This document shows, one piece after another, positions 1-5,204 of a stretch of 8,950 bases of DNA; positions within the stretch are counted from its first letter, which is position 1; each line of letters starts with the position of its first letter. The notes under the pieces were generated by a model. That model did no database searches and was not told the DNA's origin. It saw only the letters and a list, made by a program, of their open reading frames with translations. The translations under genes were made by a program, and so were the position numbers. This DNA comes from Clostridiales bacterium (GTDB lineage Bacteria > Bacillota > Clostridia > Christensenellales > CAG-138): the NCBI GenBank assembly GCA_031270585.1, contig JAISXK010000032.1, forward strand, positions 1 through 8,950. The letters run 5' to 3'.

Positions 1-54
1 GTGCATCTTTCGATAGTCGACAACCTTTTTTCTCAAGTCGATTGAATATGCCAT
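1..54 (-). CDS. IS630-family transposase, N-terminal fragment (runs off left edge)
   Basis: Only the first 18 codons lie in the window, reading leftward from an ATG at 54-52. The peptide begins MAYSIDLRKKVVDYRKMH. This is the typical opening of IS630/IS-Tc1-mariner type transposases, whose N-terminal helix-turn-helix domain starts with a '(Y/A)SxDLRxKVV' pattern and binds the element's terminal repeats. A perfect AGGAGG (complement of 61-66) lies 6 nt before the ATG, and a consensus promoter stands just upstream, so the start is well supported. Catalytic DDE residues and the rest of the gene are outside the window. Its terminal inverted repeat should lie between about 105 and 175, but with one end only it cannot be delimited. 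A chromosomal HTH protein with the same opening is possible but less likely. Confidence 0.7.
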   Translation of the reverse strand, partial: MAYSIDLRKKVVDYRKMH

Positions 55-76
55 GTTAACCCTCCTGACGTACTCA

Positions 77-105
77 ATTATATCACATTTTATTAGTGTT
101 GTCAA
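77..105 (-). promoter_or_regulatory. Near-perfect sigma-A promoter for the IS630-like transposase
   Basis: On the minus strand there is a perfect TTGACA (complement of 100-105), a 17-nt spacer and a perfect TATAAT (complement of 77-82). Transcription would begin near 70 and run leftward into the transposase, leaving a very short leader that holds the AGGAGG. It points away from the spoVA operon. The surrounding 70-150 stretch is strongly AT-rich compared with the genes to the right, as expected for an inserted element's end. Confidence 0.75.
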
Positions 106-176
106 ATTAAATTGCTATAAAGAATAGAACCCCTTATTTTTCCCATTTTCTTTCAAACGCGCGAGCATTTTTTTAT

Positions 177-204
177 GCATGCGCCAGACAAAAAGCGCGC
201 ATGC
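177..204. repeat. Inverted repeat spanning the spoVA promoter
   Basis: GCATGCGC at 177-184 is the exact reverse complement of GCGCATGC at 197-204, with 12 nt between the arms. The arm centres are 20 bp apart, close to two helical turns, as for a site bound by a dimeric repressor or activator. Neither strand shows a U-tract on the correct side, so it is not a usual intrinsic terminator. No regulator is recognised. Confidence 0.5.
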
Positions 205-206
205 TA
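177..206 (+). promoter_or_regulatory. Candidate sigma-G promoter of the spoVA operon
   Basis: GCATG at 177-181 fits the sigma-G -35 pattern GHATR. CATGCTA at 200-206 fits the -10 pattern CATWHTA in six of seven positions, and the spacer is exactly 18 nt. Transcription would start near 213. That places the ATG at 175 upstream of the promoter and leaves the in-frame ATG at 220 almost without a leader. It therefore favours the ATG at 262, which has a Shine-Dalgarno site. In Bacillus subtilis spoVA is a sigma-G (forespore) operon, so the match makes sense. The two promoter halves also sit inside a dyad repeat (177-204), which could produce the match by chance. Confidence 0.45.
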
Positions 207-261
207 TAGTGGACAGGATATGAACGCGACACAGGATCAAACGCGGGAGGTGATAAGCGCT

Positions 262-423
262 ATGGTGAAAAGAAAAGCGCTGCTGTTTATCGTGTTGGCG
301 CTGCTGGTGGTGTTGGCGCTATTTGCCGCGCGCCTTGTGAACGCGGCGAACGCGCGGCAGCAAGCATATAAGGGCGCCAGGCTGGTTCTGAAAGGAGAGA
401 AAGAAAAAACATGCGTCATTTAG
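262..423 (+). CDS. Small single-pass membrane protein, first gene of spoVA operon
   Basis: This 53-aa protein is not recognised. A basic start (MVKRK) is followed by one strongly hydrophobic helix at about residues 6-23, then a polar, basic tail ending near KGEKEKTCVI. The likely topology is an N-terminal anchor with the tail outside the forespore membrane or in the intermembrane space; this is inference. The start at 262 is chosen because GGGAGGTGA (245-253) precedes it and because the candidate sigma-G promoter would start RNA near 213. In-frame ATGs at 175 and 220 have no usable ribosome site. Its stop overlaps the start of the next gene by 13 bp, indicating translational coupling. It is not SpoVAA or SpoVAB, which are larger. 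Presence in the operon suggests a role in the spore inner membrane, but no function can be assigned. Confidence 0.6.
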   Translation: MVKRKALLFIVLALLVVLALFAARLVNAANARQQAYKGARLVLKGEKEKTCVI

Positions 424-575
424 ACAGCGCGGATACGAAATTATGTGAATACTGCTTTTTTCCGGCGGCGGACATAAACTGCGGCGCAGATAATATGTGC
501 CCCGGCTGGCGGGAGCGGCGCTATAAGCCGTTTGTTGAAAAGCAAAAACAGAACAGATCCGCACAGCGCGTATGA
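411..575 (+). CDS. Small four-cysteine protein, second gene of spoVA operon
   Basis: This 54-aa protein is not recognised. It begins MRHLDSADTKLCEYC and carries four cysteines at 12, 15, 24 and 30 (CX2C-X8-C-X5-C, the last followed by PGW). The pattern suggests a small zinc-binding knuckle or a disulfide-bonded peptide. The C-terminal third is basic (RERRYKP, EKQKQNR). The start has AAAGGAGAG at 391-399, about a dozen nucleotides upstream, and overlaps the end of the preceding gene. The stop TGA overlaps the spoVAC start in the string ATGA (572-575), a classic coupling junction. Both overlaps and the uninterrupted frame argue that it is real despite its size. Possible roles are partner or assembly factor of the SpoVA channel; this is context only. 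Confidence 0.65.
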   Translation: MRHLDSADTKLCEYCFFPAADINCGADNMCPGWRERRYKPFVEKQKQNRSAQRV

Positions 576-1024
576 GTATGCCAAAGGATAAAAGGGCGCA
601 AATATACCGGGAAAGGGTAAAAGCCTTGCAGCCCAAAAGCAAAGCGTCCGGTATGTGTGTGCGCGCGTTTTTTGTGGGGGGCCTCATATGCTGTATCGGC
701 CAGCTCATTCGCGACTTTGGAGAAAAAGCGCTGAAGCTTACGGGAAACGATCTATCCACATTCACATGCGTCGTGTTGATTTTTTTGGGCGCTCTGACCA
801 CCGGTCTCGGGATATACGATAGAATTGCCAAGTTTGCGGGGGCCGGCACATCGGTGCCCATCACGGGCTTTGCAAACTCCATGACGGCGCCGGCGATGGA
901 GTATAAAAAAGAGGGCTTTATTTCAGGGTTGGGAACAAGGCTGTTTTCCATCGCGGGGCCGGTGCTGACGTATGGCGTTGCGGGCTCTGTCATCGTGGGC
1001 CTGCTCAGCCTGATATTTCATTAA
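572..1024 (+). CDS. spoVAC: Stage V sporulation protein AC (SpoVA channel membrane subunit)
   Basis: Integral membrane subunit of the SpoVA complex, which carries Ca-dipicolinic acid (DPA) into the forespore and releases it at germination; B. subtilis SpoVAC behaves as a mechanosensitive channel. At 150 aa it has the family's usual length. A polar N-terminus of about 28 residues is followed by hydrophobic segments near 32-47, 63-82 and 125-148. The family signature FAGAGTSVPITGF is at 88-100, and GGLICCIGQLI at 37-47 has a close copy in SpoVAE, since the two subunits are homologous. The start is the ATG overlapping the stop of the upstream small gene. ATG at 578 (residue 3) is an alternative that hardly changes the product. 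It is followed 17 bp later by spoVAD. Confidence 0.95.
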   Translation: MSMPKDKRAQIYRERVKALQPKSKASGMCVRAFFVGGLICCIGQLIRDFGEKALKLTGNDLSTFTCVVLIFLGALTTGLGIYDRIAKFAGAGTSVPITGFANSMTAPAMEYKKEGFISGLGTRLFSIAGPVLTYGVAGSVIVGLLSLIFH

Positions 1025-1041
1025 GAAAGGGAAGAACCCCC

Positions 1042-2082
1042 ATGCCGGCGTGTAAAAGGAAAGGGGAGCGTACGGTTTTTTTTGAAAGAAAACCGCATAT
1101 TGTGAGCGCGGCCAGCATCGTGGGGGATATGGAGGGCGCAGGCCCCCTGGGAGCGCTGTTTGATAAAATATTGCAGGACGACACCTGGGGCGAATCCTCC
1201 TGGGAAAAGGCGGAGAGCAAGATGTTTGAAGCTGCGGCGCGCATGGCCCTCGATAAAACCGGCCTCAGTACCGGCGGCCTGCATTGTCTGCTGGGGGGGG
1301 ATCTGCTTAACCAGCTCATCACGGCCAATTACGCCGCGCGCGAATTATCCGTTCCGTTTTTTGGTCTGTACAGCGCGTGCGCCACATTGACGGAAGCGCT
1401 TTTGTTGGCGGGCATGCTTATCGAAGGGGGGTTTTTGGGCAACGCGGCATGCGTGGCTTCCAGCCATTTTTCCGCTGCGGAGCGGCAGTTTCGCTACCCG
1501 CTCGAGATGGGCGTGACGGCGCCGCCCACCGCGCAAAGAACGGTGACGGGCGCCGGCGCGCTGGTGCTGCGGGGGGATGCGCCATCCCCCTGCGACCCCT
1601 TTCAATCCGTTTGCGTGGCGGGCGGCACGATTGGCCGCGTCGTGGATATGGGCATTACCGATATGAGCAATATGGGTGCCGCCATGGCCCCCGCCGCTGC
1701 GGATACCCTGCGCGCGCATCTGCGCGACAGCGGCAAGAGCCTTATGGATTACGATGCCGTGATAACGGGGGATCTGGGCAAGTTCGGCACAAAAATGCTC
1801 ATAGAGCTTTGCGACAGCGAAGGGCTTCATATAGAGGAGAAGCATATGGATTGCGGAAACCTTATATTCGCTCCCGGCCAGGGGGCGGATTGCGGCGGCA
1901 GCGGCTGCGGCTGCGCGCCGGTGGTGCTTGGCGCGCATCTGTTGCAGATGCTCGAAGACGGCATATGGAACAGGATACTCTTTTTGGCCACGGGCGCGCT
2001 CATGAGCCCCGTGTCAAACCTGCAGGGGGAATCCATACCCGGTATTGCCCACGCGGTGATACTCGAAAGGGTGCGCGCGTGA
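1042..2082 (+). CDS. spoVAD: Stage V sporulation protein AD (DPA-binding, thiolase-fold subunit)
   Basis: Soluble, membrane-associated subunit of the SpoVA channel with a thiolase/ketoacyl-synthase fold; in Bacillus it binds dipicolinic acid. The 346 residues match the family's usual size (about 340). Visible family marks are GLYSACATL with Cys113 at the thiolase nucleophile position, SSHFSAAERQFRYP at 140-153, ITGDLGKFGTKML around 241-253, and the glycine/cysteine-rich GGSGCGCAPVV at 285-295 near the C-terminal catalytic-like loop. The start ATG follows GAAAGGG (1025-1031). An extra basic stretch (CKRKGER) at the N-terminus precedes the conserved core. The stop codon shares its last base with the ATG of spoVAE, so the two are coupled. 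Confidence 0.97.
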   Translation: MPACKRKGERTVFFERKPHIVSAASIVGDMEGAGPLGALFDKILQDDTWGESSWEKAESKMFEAAARMALDKTGLSTGGLHCLLGGDLLNQLITANYAARELSVPFFGLYSACATLTEALLLAGMLIEGGFLGNAACVASSHFSAAERQFRYPLEMGVTAPPTAQRTVTGAGALVLRGDAPSPCDPFQSVCVAGGTIGRVVDMGITDMSNMGAAMAPAAADTLRAHLRDSGKSLMDYDAVITGDLGKFGTKMLIELCDSEGLHIEEKHMDCGNLIFAPGQGADCGGSGCGCAPVVLGAHLLQMLEDGIWNRILFLATGALMSPVSNLQGESIPGIAHAVILERVRA

Positions 2083-2438
2083 TGAAATATGTGATTGTTT
2101 TTTTGGTGGGGGGCGCGATATGCGTAATCGGCCAGTTGCTGATTTGTTATACGCGCATGACCACCGCGCGTATATTGGTGGCGTTTGTATTGGCGGGCAT
2201 TGTATTAACCGCGCTGGGGGTATACGAACCCCTTATAGGTTTTGCAAACGCGGGCGCCTCGGTGCCGCTTACGGGTTTTGGCTATACGCTTGCAAAGGGC
2301 GCTATAGACGGCGCGCGGCAAAACGGCGTGCTGGGCGCTATCACGGGAGGATTGGAAGCGTCGTCCGGCGGCGTGGCTGCGGCGATATTCTTTGCGGTGT
2401 CGGGCGCGCTGGCATTCAGCCCAAAAACGAAAAAATAG
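2082..2438 (+). CDS. spoVAE: Stage V sporulation protein AE (SpoVAEb type membrane subunit)
   Basis: Third conserved subunit of the DPA channel, needed with SpoVAC and SpoVAD. The 118 aa correspond to the SpoVAEb form; the separate SpoVAEa gene of Bacillus is absent here. Three to four membrane segments are visible (about 3-22, 30-48, 84-112). The motif FANAGASVPLTGF at 54-66 mirrors the one in SpoVAC, and GGAICVIGQLL at 10-20 mirrors SpoVAC 37-47, showing common ancestry. The ATG overlaps the spoVAD stop (GTGATGA junction), so no separate ribosome site is needed. It ends in a short basic tail (SPKTKK). No clear terminator follows; the next 40 bp contain only AT-rich sequence. Confidence 0.95.
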   Translation: MKYVIVFLVGGAICVIGQLLICYTRMTTARILVAFVLAGIVLTALGVYEPLIGFANAGASVPLTGFGYTLAKGAIDGARQNGVLGAITGGLEASSGGVAAAIFFAVSGALAFSPKTKK

Positions 2439-2522
2439 AATGTATCAGGGGGGTAAATGCATAATAATACGTTATATATACGTGACATTCGGGAATATAA
2501 AATAAAAAAATAAAAATATAGC

Positions 2523-2551
2523 TTTTTTTTTATGCGCGCAGGGGTTATAAT
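2523..2551 (+). promoter_or_regulatory. Weak candidate promoter in the 2439-2605 gap
   Basis: A perfect TATAAT occurs at 2546-2551. The position 17 nt upstream holds only a T-run (2523-2528), a poor -35. The gap between spoVAE and the next gene is otherwise an A/T-rich stretch with a weak imperfect dyad around ACGTTATATATACGT (2469-2483). No convincing terminator for the spoVA operon is seen there. Confidence 0.3.
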
Positions 2552-2605
2552 GTACAAAGCTCGATTGATCCGGTTTGTTTGCTATTCGCTGCTTGGGGGG
2601 AGAGT

Positions 2606-3112
2606 ATGGCGCAACTGCAGTCGGTTCTTGATAATCTGATACTCCAATTCGAAGGTTATTTTGATATAGAAAAACCGCACGCGTATGGCGACAGGGTAGT
2701 TTTGGCGTATGCGCACTTTACGCAACGTATGGAAAAATACGTGCTGGTGCACAGGTCCAAGCTATACGCCACAGAATCCAACGAACATGTTTTCTTTGTG
2801 CACGACAGGCGTTTGGACGAGGCTACGTGGGAAGCGGAAAAATCCTTCATCACGCAGGCGGAAAGGGATTATGTGATACCCCATAGCGAGCATATGTATT
2901 CATATATGAGTCTGGTTCTATTGTGCGAGAGCATAGACGACAAAGTAAAAAAACTGATCAAACGGTTCTCCTTCACGCGCAACTATAGGTTTACGCTGCA
3001 CGGCTACAGCACCGTGCGCGTGGCGGCGCTGGATCTTAGCGACGAAACAATCGTTACAAACAGACGCGGCAAAGGGATGAAGAAAGTGCTTGAAAACGCG
3101 TTGCATATGTAA
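2606..3112 (+). CDS. Uncharacterised soluble protein, 168 aa
   Basis: I do not recognise this family. The product has no signal peptide or membrane segment and looks cytosolic. It has amphipathic helices at the N-terminus (MAQLQSVLDNLILQFEGYFD), a central aromatic/charged part with HVFFVHDRR (61-69) and SEHMYSYMSLVLLCES (94-109), then a beta-rich C-terminal part (RFSFTRNYRFTLHGYSTVRVAALDL, split between about 120 and 144). The start at 2606 is chosen because a GGGGGGAGAG site at 2595-2604 sits directly before it. A TTG at 2579 would add nine residues but lacks a ribosome site. The ordered, non-repetitive sequence and good ribosome site support a real gene. It is followed by a small hairpin and then cstA, so it may share regulation with either neighbour or stand alone. 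Confidence 0.8.
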   Translation: MAQLQSVLDNLILQFEGYFDIEKPHAYGDRVVLAYAHFTQRMEKYVLVHRSKLYATESNEHVFFVHDRRLDEATWEAEKSFITQAERDYVIPHSEHMYSYMSLVLLCESIDDKVKKLIKRFSFTRNYRFTLHGYSTVRVAALDLSDETIVTNRRGKGMKKVLENALHM

Positions 3113-3120
3113 GGGTTCTG

Positions 3121-3140
3121 CATGGGCGACCATGTTGACC
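3121..3140 (+). promoter_or_regulatory. Possible cstA control region: inverted repeat, direct repeat and -35-like hexamer
   Basis: CATGG (3121-3125) and CCATG (3130-3134) form a perfect inverted repeat with a 4-nt centre. GACCAT occurs twice with 3 nt between copies (3128-3133 and 3137-3142). TTGACC at 3135-3140 matches the sigma-A -35 in five of six bases, but the expected -10 (3158-3163, GATTTT) is poor. It could be an operator or an RNA hairpin in the leader; the evidence is weak. Confidence 0.3.
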
Positions 3141-3143
3141 ATA

Positions 3144-3164
3144 TAGGCTTCGGCCTGGATTTTT
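3144..3164 (+). terminator. Small UUCG hairpin with short T-run after the 168-aa gene
   Basis: TAGGC (3144-3148), loop TTCG (3149-3152) and GCCTG (3153-3157) form a 5-bp tetraloop stem including a T-G wobble. Two nucleotides (GA) then separate it from a TTTTT run at 3160-3164. The stem is short, so it is at best a weak terminator, possibly partial read-through into cstA. Confidence 0.35.
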
Positions 3165-3200
3165 ATTCATTAATTATTTTTAGAAAGGTGGTAAAAAGTC

Positions 3201-4901
3201 GTGAGTTCTATTGTTATTTTGCTCATTTCTATCGTGGTTCTCTGTGGGGCTTACCTCACCTACGGTAAGTATTTGGCAAAAGCTTGGGGCGTTGGTGACA
3301 AGGAAACGACCCCCGCGCACGAGTTGGAAGACGGCGTGGACTACATGCCCGCCAAGGCCCCCGTGCTGATGGGGCATCATTTCGCGTCCATCGCGGGCGC
3401 AGGCCCCATCAACGGCCCCATTCAGGCATCCCCGTTCGGGTGGCTGCCCGTGTTGCTGTGGATACTCATCGGCGGCGTGTTCTTTGGCGCCGTGCATGAT
3501 TTTGGGTCACTGTTCGCGTCCGTGCGGCATGACGCCAAATCTATCGGCCACGTAATCGAGGTGAACATCGGCAAGACCGGCAAGCGTCTATTCCTCGTAT
3601 TCGGCTGGCTGACGTTGCTGTTGGTTATCGCCGCGTTTGCGAGTATCGTACAGGGCACGTTTACCGTCACGCCCGATCAGGCGGCGGCCGGAGATTTCTC
3701 AAACGGATCCGTCGCGACGGCGTCGCTGCTGTTCATCGTGCTGGCAATCGCGTTCGGCTTCCTGGTATACCGCAAGAACGCGCCTTTGGGGGTTAGCTCC
3801 ATCATCGGCGTTGTTTTGCTGGCAATCTGCATTTGGGTTGGCCTAGCGGCCCCGATTTCAGGCGTGAGCGGCAATATCTGGCTGATATTCATACTTGTGT
3901 ACATCATCATCGCATGCGTCGCGCCGGTATGGATACTGTTGCAGCCGCGCGATTATCTTAACAGCTTCCTGCTGTATGCCATGATGCTGCTAGCGGTCGT
4001 CGGCGTTGTCTTCGCGAATCCCAAGATGGAAATACCCGCGTTTACCAACTGGCTGGGTACTGTGGGCGATAAATCGATGGGGCCCATGTTCCCGGTGCTG
4101 TTTATCACGGTGGCCTGCGGCGCTATTTCGGGCTTCCACAGCTTGGTGGGCTCGGGCACCTCGTCCAAACAGCTGGATAAAGAGACCGATATCAAGGCCA
4201 TCGGCTATGGCGCCATGCTGGTCGAGTGCCTGCTGGCGACGCTGTCGTTGATCGCGGTTGGCGCTTTGGGCGCGCAACAGGGTACGCCGCCACAAACGTT
4301 TGCCATCGGTATTTCCGGCTTCTTCGGCATGCTGGGCGCCAGTGCCGGCGTGGTAGCGACCATCAAAACACTGTTGTTGCTCGCGGTTTCCGCCTTCGCG
4401 CTGACTTCTTTGGACACCGCCGCCCGTATGGGCCGCTTCCTGTTCCAGGAATTCTTCATAAATGAAGGCGAGGATGCGAAATCCATCACCGGTTTCCGCA
4501 AGTTCCTCATCAACCCCTATGTGGCCACCATTATTACGGTTGGCTTGGGCGGATTGCTCGCCGTAGGCGGCTATACCAAGGTCTGGCCGCTGTTTGGCGC
4601 CGCCAACCAGTTGCTGGCCGGCCTCTCGCTGCTGGCGGTTTGCGTATGGCTGGGCCGCATCGGCAAAAAGAACGGCATGTTCTACGTCCCCATGACGTTT
4701 ATGCTGGTAGCGACAATTACTTCGCTGATTATCACGCTGAAGAATCAGATCACCAACATCGTCACCGCTACCGGTGATATGACGAGTTCCGTGCTGCAAG
4801 TGATCTTTGCGGTGTTGCTGGTCGTGCTCGCCCTATTCCTGGTTATCGAAGGCATCAAAGCGCTGGCCAATATCAACAAGAAGAAGGCCGCCGCCGCGTA
4901 A
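3201..4901 (+). CDS. cstA: CstA-family carbon starvation / pyruvate transporter
   Basis: Integral membrane transporter of the CstA family, which imports pyruvate (and has been linked to peptide uptake) when preferred carbon is scarce. The product has 566 aa, the shorter form seen in many Firmicutes; E. coli CstA is about 700. Family blocks are clear: GHHFASIAGAGPINGP at 58-73, GAVHDFGSLFASVRHDAKSIG starting at 96, and CGAISGFHSLVGSGTSSKQL in the middle, with many hydrophobic helices between. The GTG start at 3201 is preceded by AAGGTGG (3185-3191) at good spacing, and the N-terminal helix begins at once. The tail is basic (NINKKKAAAA). Codon choice leans towards C-ending forms such as ATC, unlike the ATA-rich neighbours, which may reflect high expression. 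No LytTR-type sensor or regulator gene lies next to it. Confidence 0.95.
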   Translation: MSSIVILLISIVVLCGAYLTYGKYLAKAWGVGDKETTPAHELEDGVDYMPAKAPVLMGHHFASIAGAGPINGPIQASPFGWLPVLLWILIGGVFFGAVHDFGSLFASVRHDAKSIGHVIEVNIGKTGKRLFLVFGWLTLLLVIAAFASIVQGTFTVTPDQAAAGDFSNGSVATASLLFIVLAIAFGFLVYRKNAPLGVSSIIGVVLLAICIWVGLAAPISGVSGNIWLIFILVYIIIACVAPVWILLQPRDYLNSFLLYAMMLLAVVGVVFANPKMEIPAFTNWLGTVGDKSMGPMFPVLFITVACGAISGFHSLVGSGTSSKQLDKETDIKAIGYGAMLVECLLATLSLIAVGALGAQQGTPPQTFAIGISGFFGMLGASAGVVATIKTLLLLAVSAFALTSLDTAARMGRFLFQEFFINEGEDAKSITGFRKFLINPYVATIITVGLGGLLAVGGYTKVWPLFGAANQLLAGLSLLAVCVWLGRIGKKNGMFYVPMTFMLVATITSLIITLKNQITNIVTATGDMTSSVLQVIFAVLLVVLALFLVIEGIKALANINKKKAAAA

Positions 4902-4929
4902 ACAAAGCGCGACAGAAAGTAAAATCATC

Positions 4930-4955
4930 AAGAGCCGCCTTTATGGGCGGCTCTT
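4930..4955 (+). terminator. Hairpin terminator after cstA
   Basis: A perfect 10-bp stem, AAGAGCCGCC (4930-4939) with GGCGGCTCTT (4946-4955), closes a 6-nt loop TTTATG. It lies 28 bp after the cstA stop and before the folT promoter. The following sequence is CGCGTATTATG, so there is no good U-tract beyond the two T's of the stem. An A-rich flank precedes it. Termination is likely but may be incomplete. Confidence 0.65.
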
Positions 4956-4974
4956 CGCGTATTATGAAAGAGAC

Positions 4975-5003
4975 TTGCCTGGTTACCCGGCGGCATATAT
5001 ACT
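4975..5003 (+). promoter_or_regulatory. Sigma-A promoter of the THF riboswitch-folT unit
   Basis: TTGCCT (4975-4980), a 17-nt spacer and TATACT (4998-5003). The predicted start near 5010 coincides with the first base of the aptamer's P1 stem (5011), so RNA would begin with the riboswitch itself. The agreement between promoter spacing and aptamer start strengthens both calls. Confidence 0.65.
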
Positions 5004-5010
5004 GGTATAA

Positions 5011-5128
5011 GCAGAGTAGGTGCTATGCTTTGCGTTTGCAAAGCCCGCGCGGGATGGGAAGTCGTCCGTGCGGGGGATGGGTTCCCCATGGTATGGGTTC
5101 CCCATGGCATAGCCACCGCGTCCGCTGC
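5011..5128 (+). promoter_or_regulatory. Tetrahydrofolate (THF) riboswitch aptamer
   Basis: The leader RNA of folT fits the folT-type THF aptamer, which binds reduced folates and lowers expression. P1 is GCAG (5011-5014) with CTGC (5125-5128). The conserved AGTAG follows at 5015-5019. P2 pairs GGTGCTATGC (5019-5028) with GCATAG-C-CACC (5107-5117, C5113 bulged). The conserved TGCGTT is at 5031-5036. P3 pairs CCCGCGC (5044-5050) with GTGCGGG (5068-5074). Loop 3 contains GGGATG and GTCGTC. The hallmark pseudoknot forms between GGATG in loop 3 (5052-5056) and CGTCC in J2/1 (5119-5123). The P4 position carries a tandem duplication (see 5077-5108). Location directly before a folate transporter gene agrees with the known distribution in Firmicutes. 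The assignment rests on reading motifs and pairings, not a covariance search. Confidence 0.88.
5077..5108 (+). repeat. 16-bp tandem duplication inside the THF aptamer (P4 region)
   Basis: ATGGGTTCCCCATGGT (5077-5092) is followed at once by ATGGGTTCCCCATGGC (5093-5108); 15 of 16 bases agree. Each copy can fold as ATGGG-TTC-CCCAT. Alternatively the pair folds as one longer rod, with CCCAT of copy one pairing with ATGGG of copy two around GGT. The last two bases of copy two also belong to the 3' strand of P2. Only one P4 hairpin is expected in this aptamer class. Confidence 0.9.
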
Positions 5129-5158
5129 GCAATTGCCACCGAAACGGCGGCTTTGCGC
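5127..5158 (+). promoter_or_regulatory. Predicted antiterminator hairpin of the folT leader
   Basis: GCGCAA (5127-5132) pairs with TTGCGC (5153-5158), and GCCACCG (5135-5141) pairs with CGGCGGC (5145-5151) with one A-C mismatch around an AAA loop. The hairpin's 5' end uses two bases of the aptamer P1 strand, and its 3' end uses three bases of the terminator stem. P1 plus terminator and the antiterminator are therefore mutually exclusive. This fits an OFF switch: ligand stabilises P1, the antiterminator is lost and the terminator forms. The overlaps are short, so the model is inferred. Confidence 0.5.
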
Positions 5159-5178
5159 CCATATTTTGGGCGTTTTTT
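5156..5178 (+). terminator. Intrinsic terminator of the THF riboswitch
   Basis: CGCCC (5156-5160) pairs with GGGCG (5168-5172) around a 7-nt AT-rich loop, immediately followed by six T's (5173-5178). It ends 26 bp before the folT start. GGGCG could instead pair with a second CGCCC at 5181-5185. That downstream CGCC can also pair with GGCG at 5194-5197, partly covering the Shine-Dalgarno GGAGG, so a translational effect is possible as well. Confidence 0.7.
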
Positions 5179-5204
5179 CGCGCCCGTAAAGGAGGCGTTT
5201 TTTT

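Noticed and set aside
177..204. The dyad before the spoVA operon as an intrinsic terminator of the IS element
   Set aside because: No T-run follows the stem on either strand in the direction of transcription; the T-run at 168-174 precedes it on the plus strand.
175..261. Earlier starts (ATG at 175 or 220) for the first small spoVA-operon gene
   Set aside because: Neither has a Shine-Dalgarno site. The 175 start overlaps the candidate promoter itself, and the 220 start would be nearly leaderless.
319..993. Long minus-strand open frame across the small genes and spoVAC
   Set aside because: It lies antisense to well-supported coupled genes, has no ribosome site, and its translation is low-complexity and unlike any family.
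1345..1938. Minus-strand frame of about 197 codons inside spoVAD
   Set aside because: Alanine/arginine/histidine-rich shadow of a GC-rich coding strand; spoVAD is certain on the other strand.
1377..2081. Upstream extension of the spoVAE frame into spoVAD
   Set aside because: The extension is an out-of-frame reading of spoVAD, rich in arginine and glycine. The conserved SpoVAE protein starts at 2082.
2457..2513. 18-codon frame after spoVAE with a G-rich stretch before it
   Set aside because: Too short, AT-biased, and the G-run is a poor ribosome site; nothing sets it apart from chance.
3990..4799. 269-codon minus-strand frame inside cstA
   Set aside because: Glutamine/arginine-rich antisense reading of a conserved transporter gene without a ribosome site.
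5077..5108. Start of a CRISPR-like or satellite repeat array
   Set aside because: Only two adjacent copies with no spacers, located inside a recognisable aptamer.
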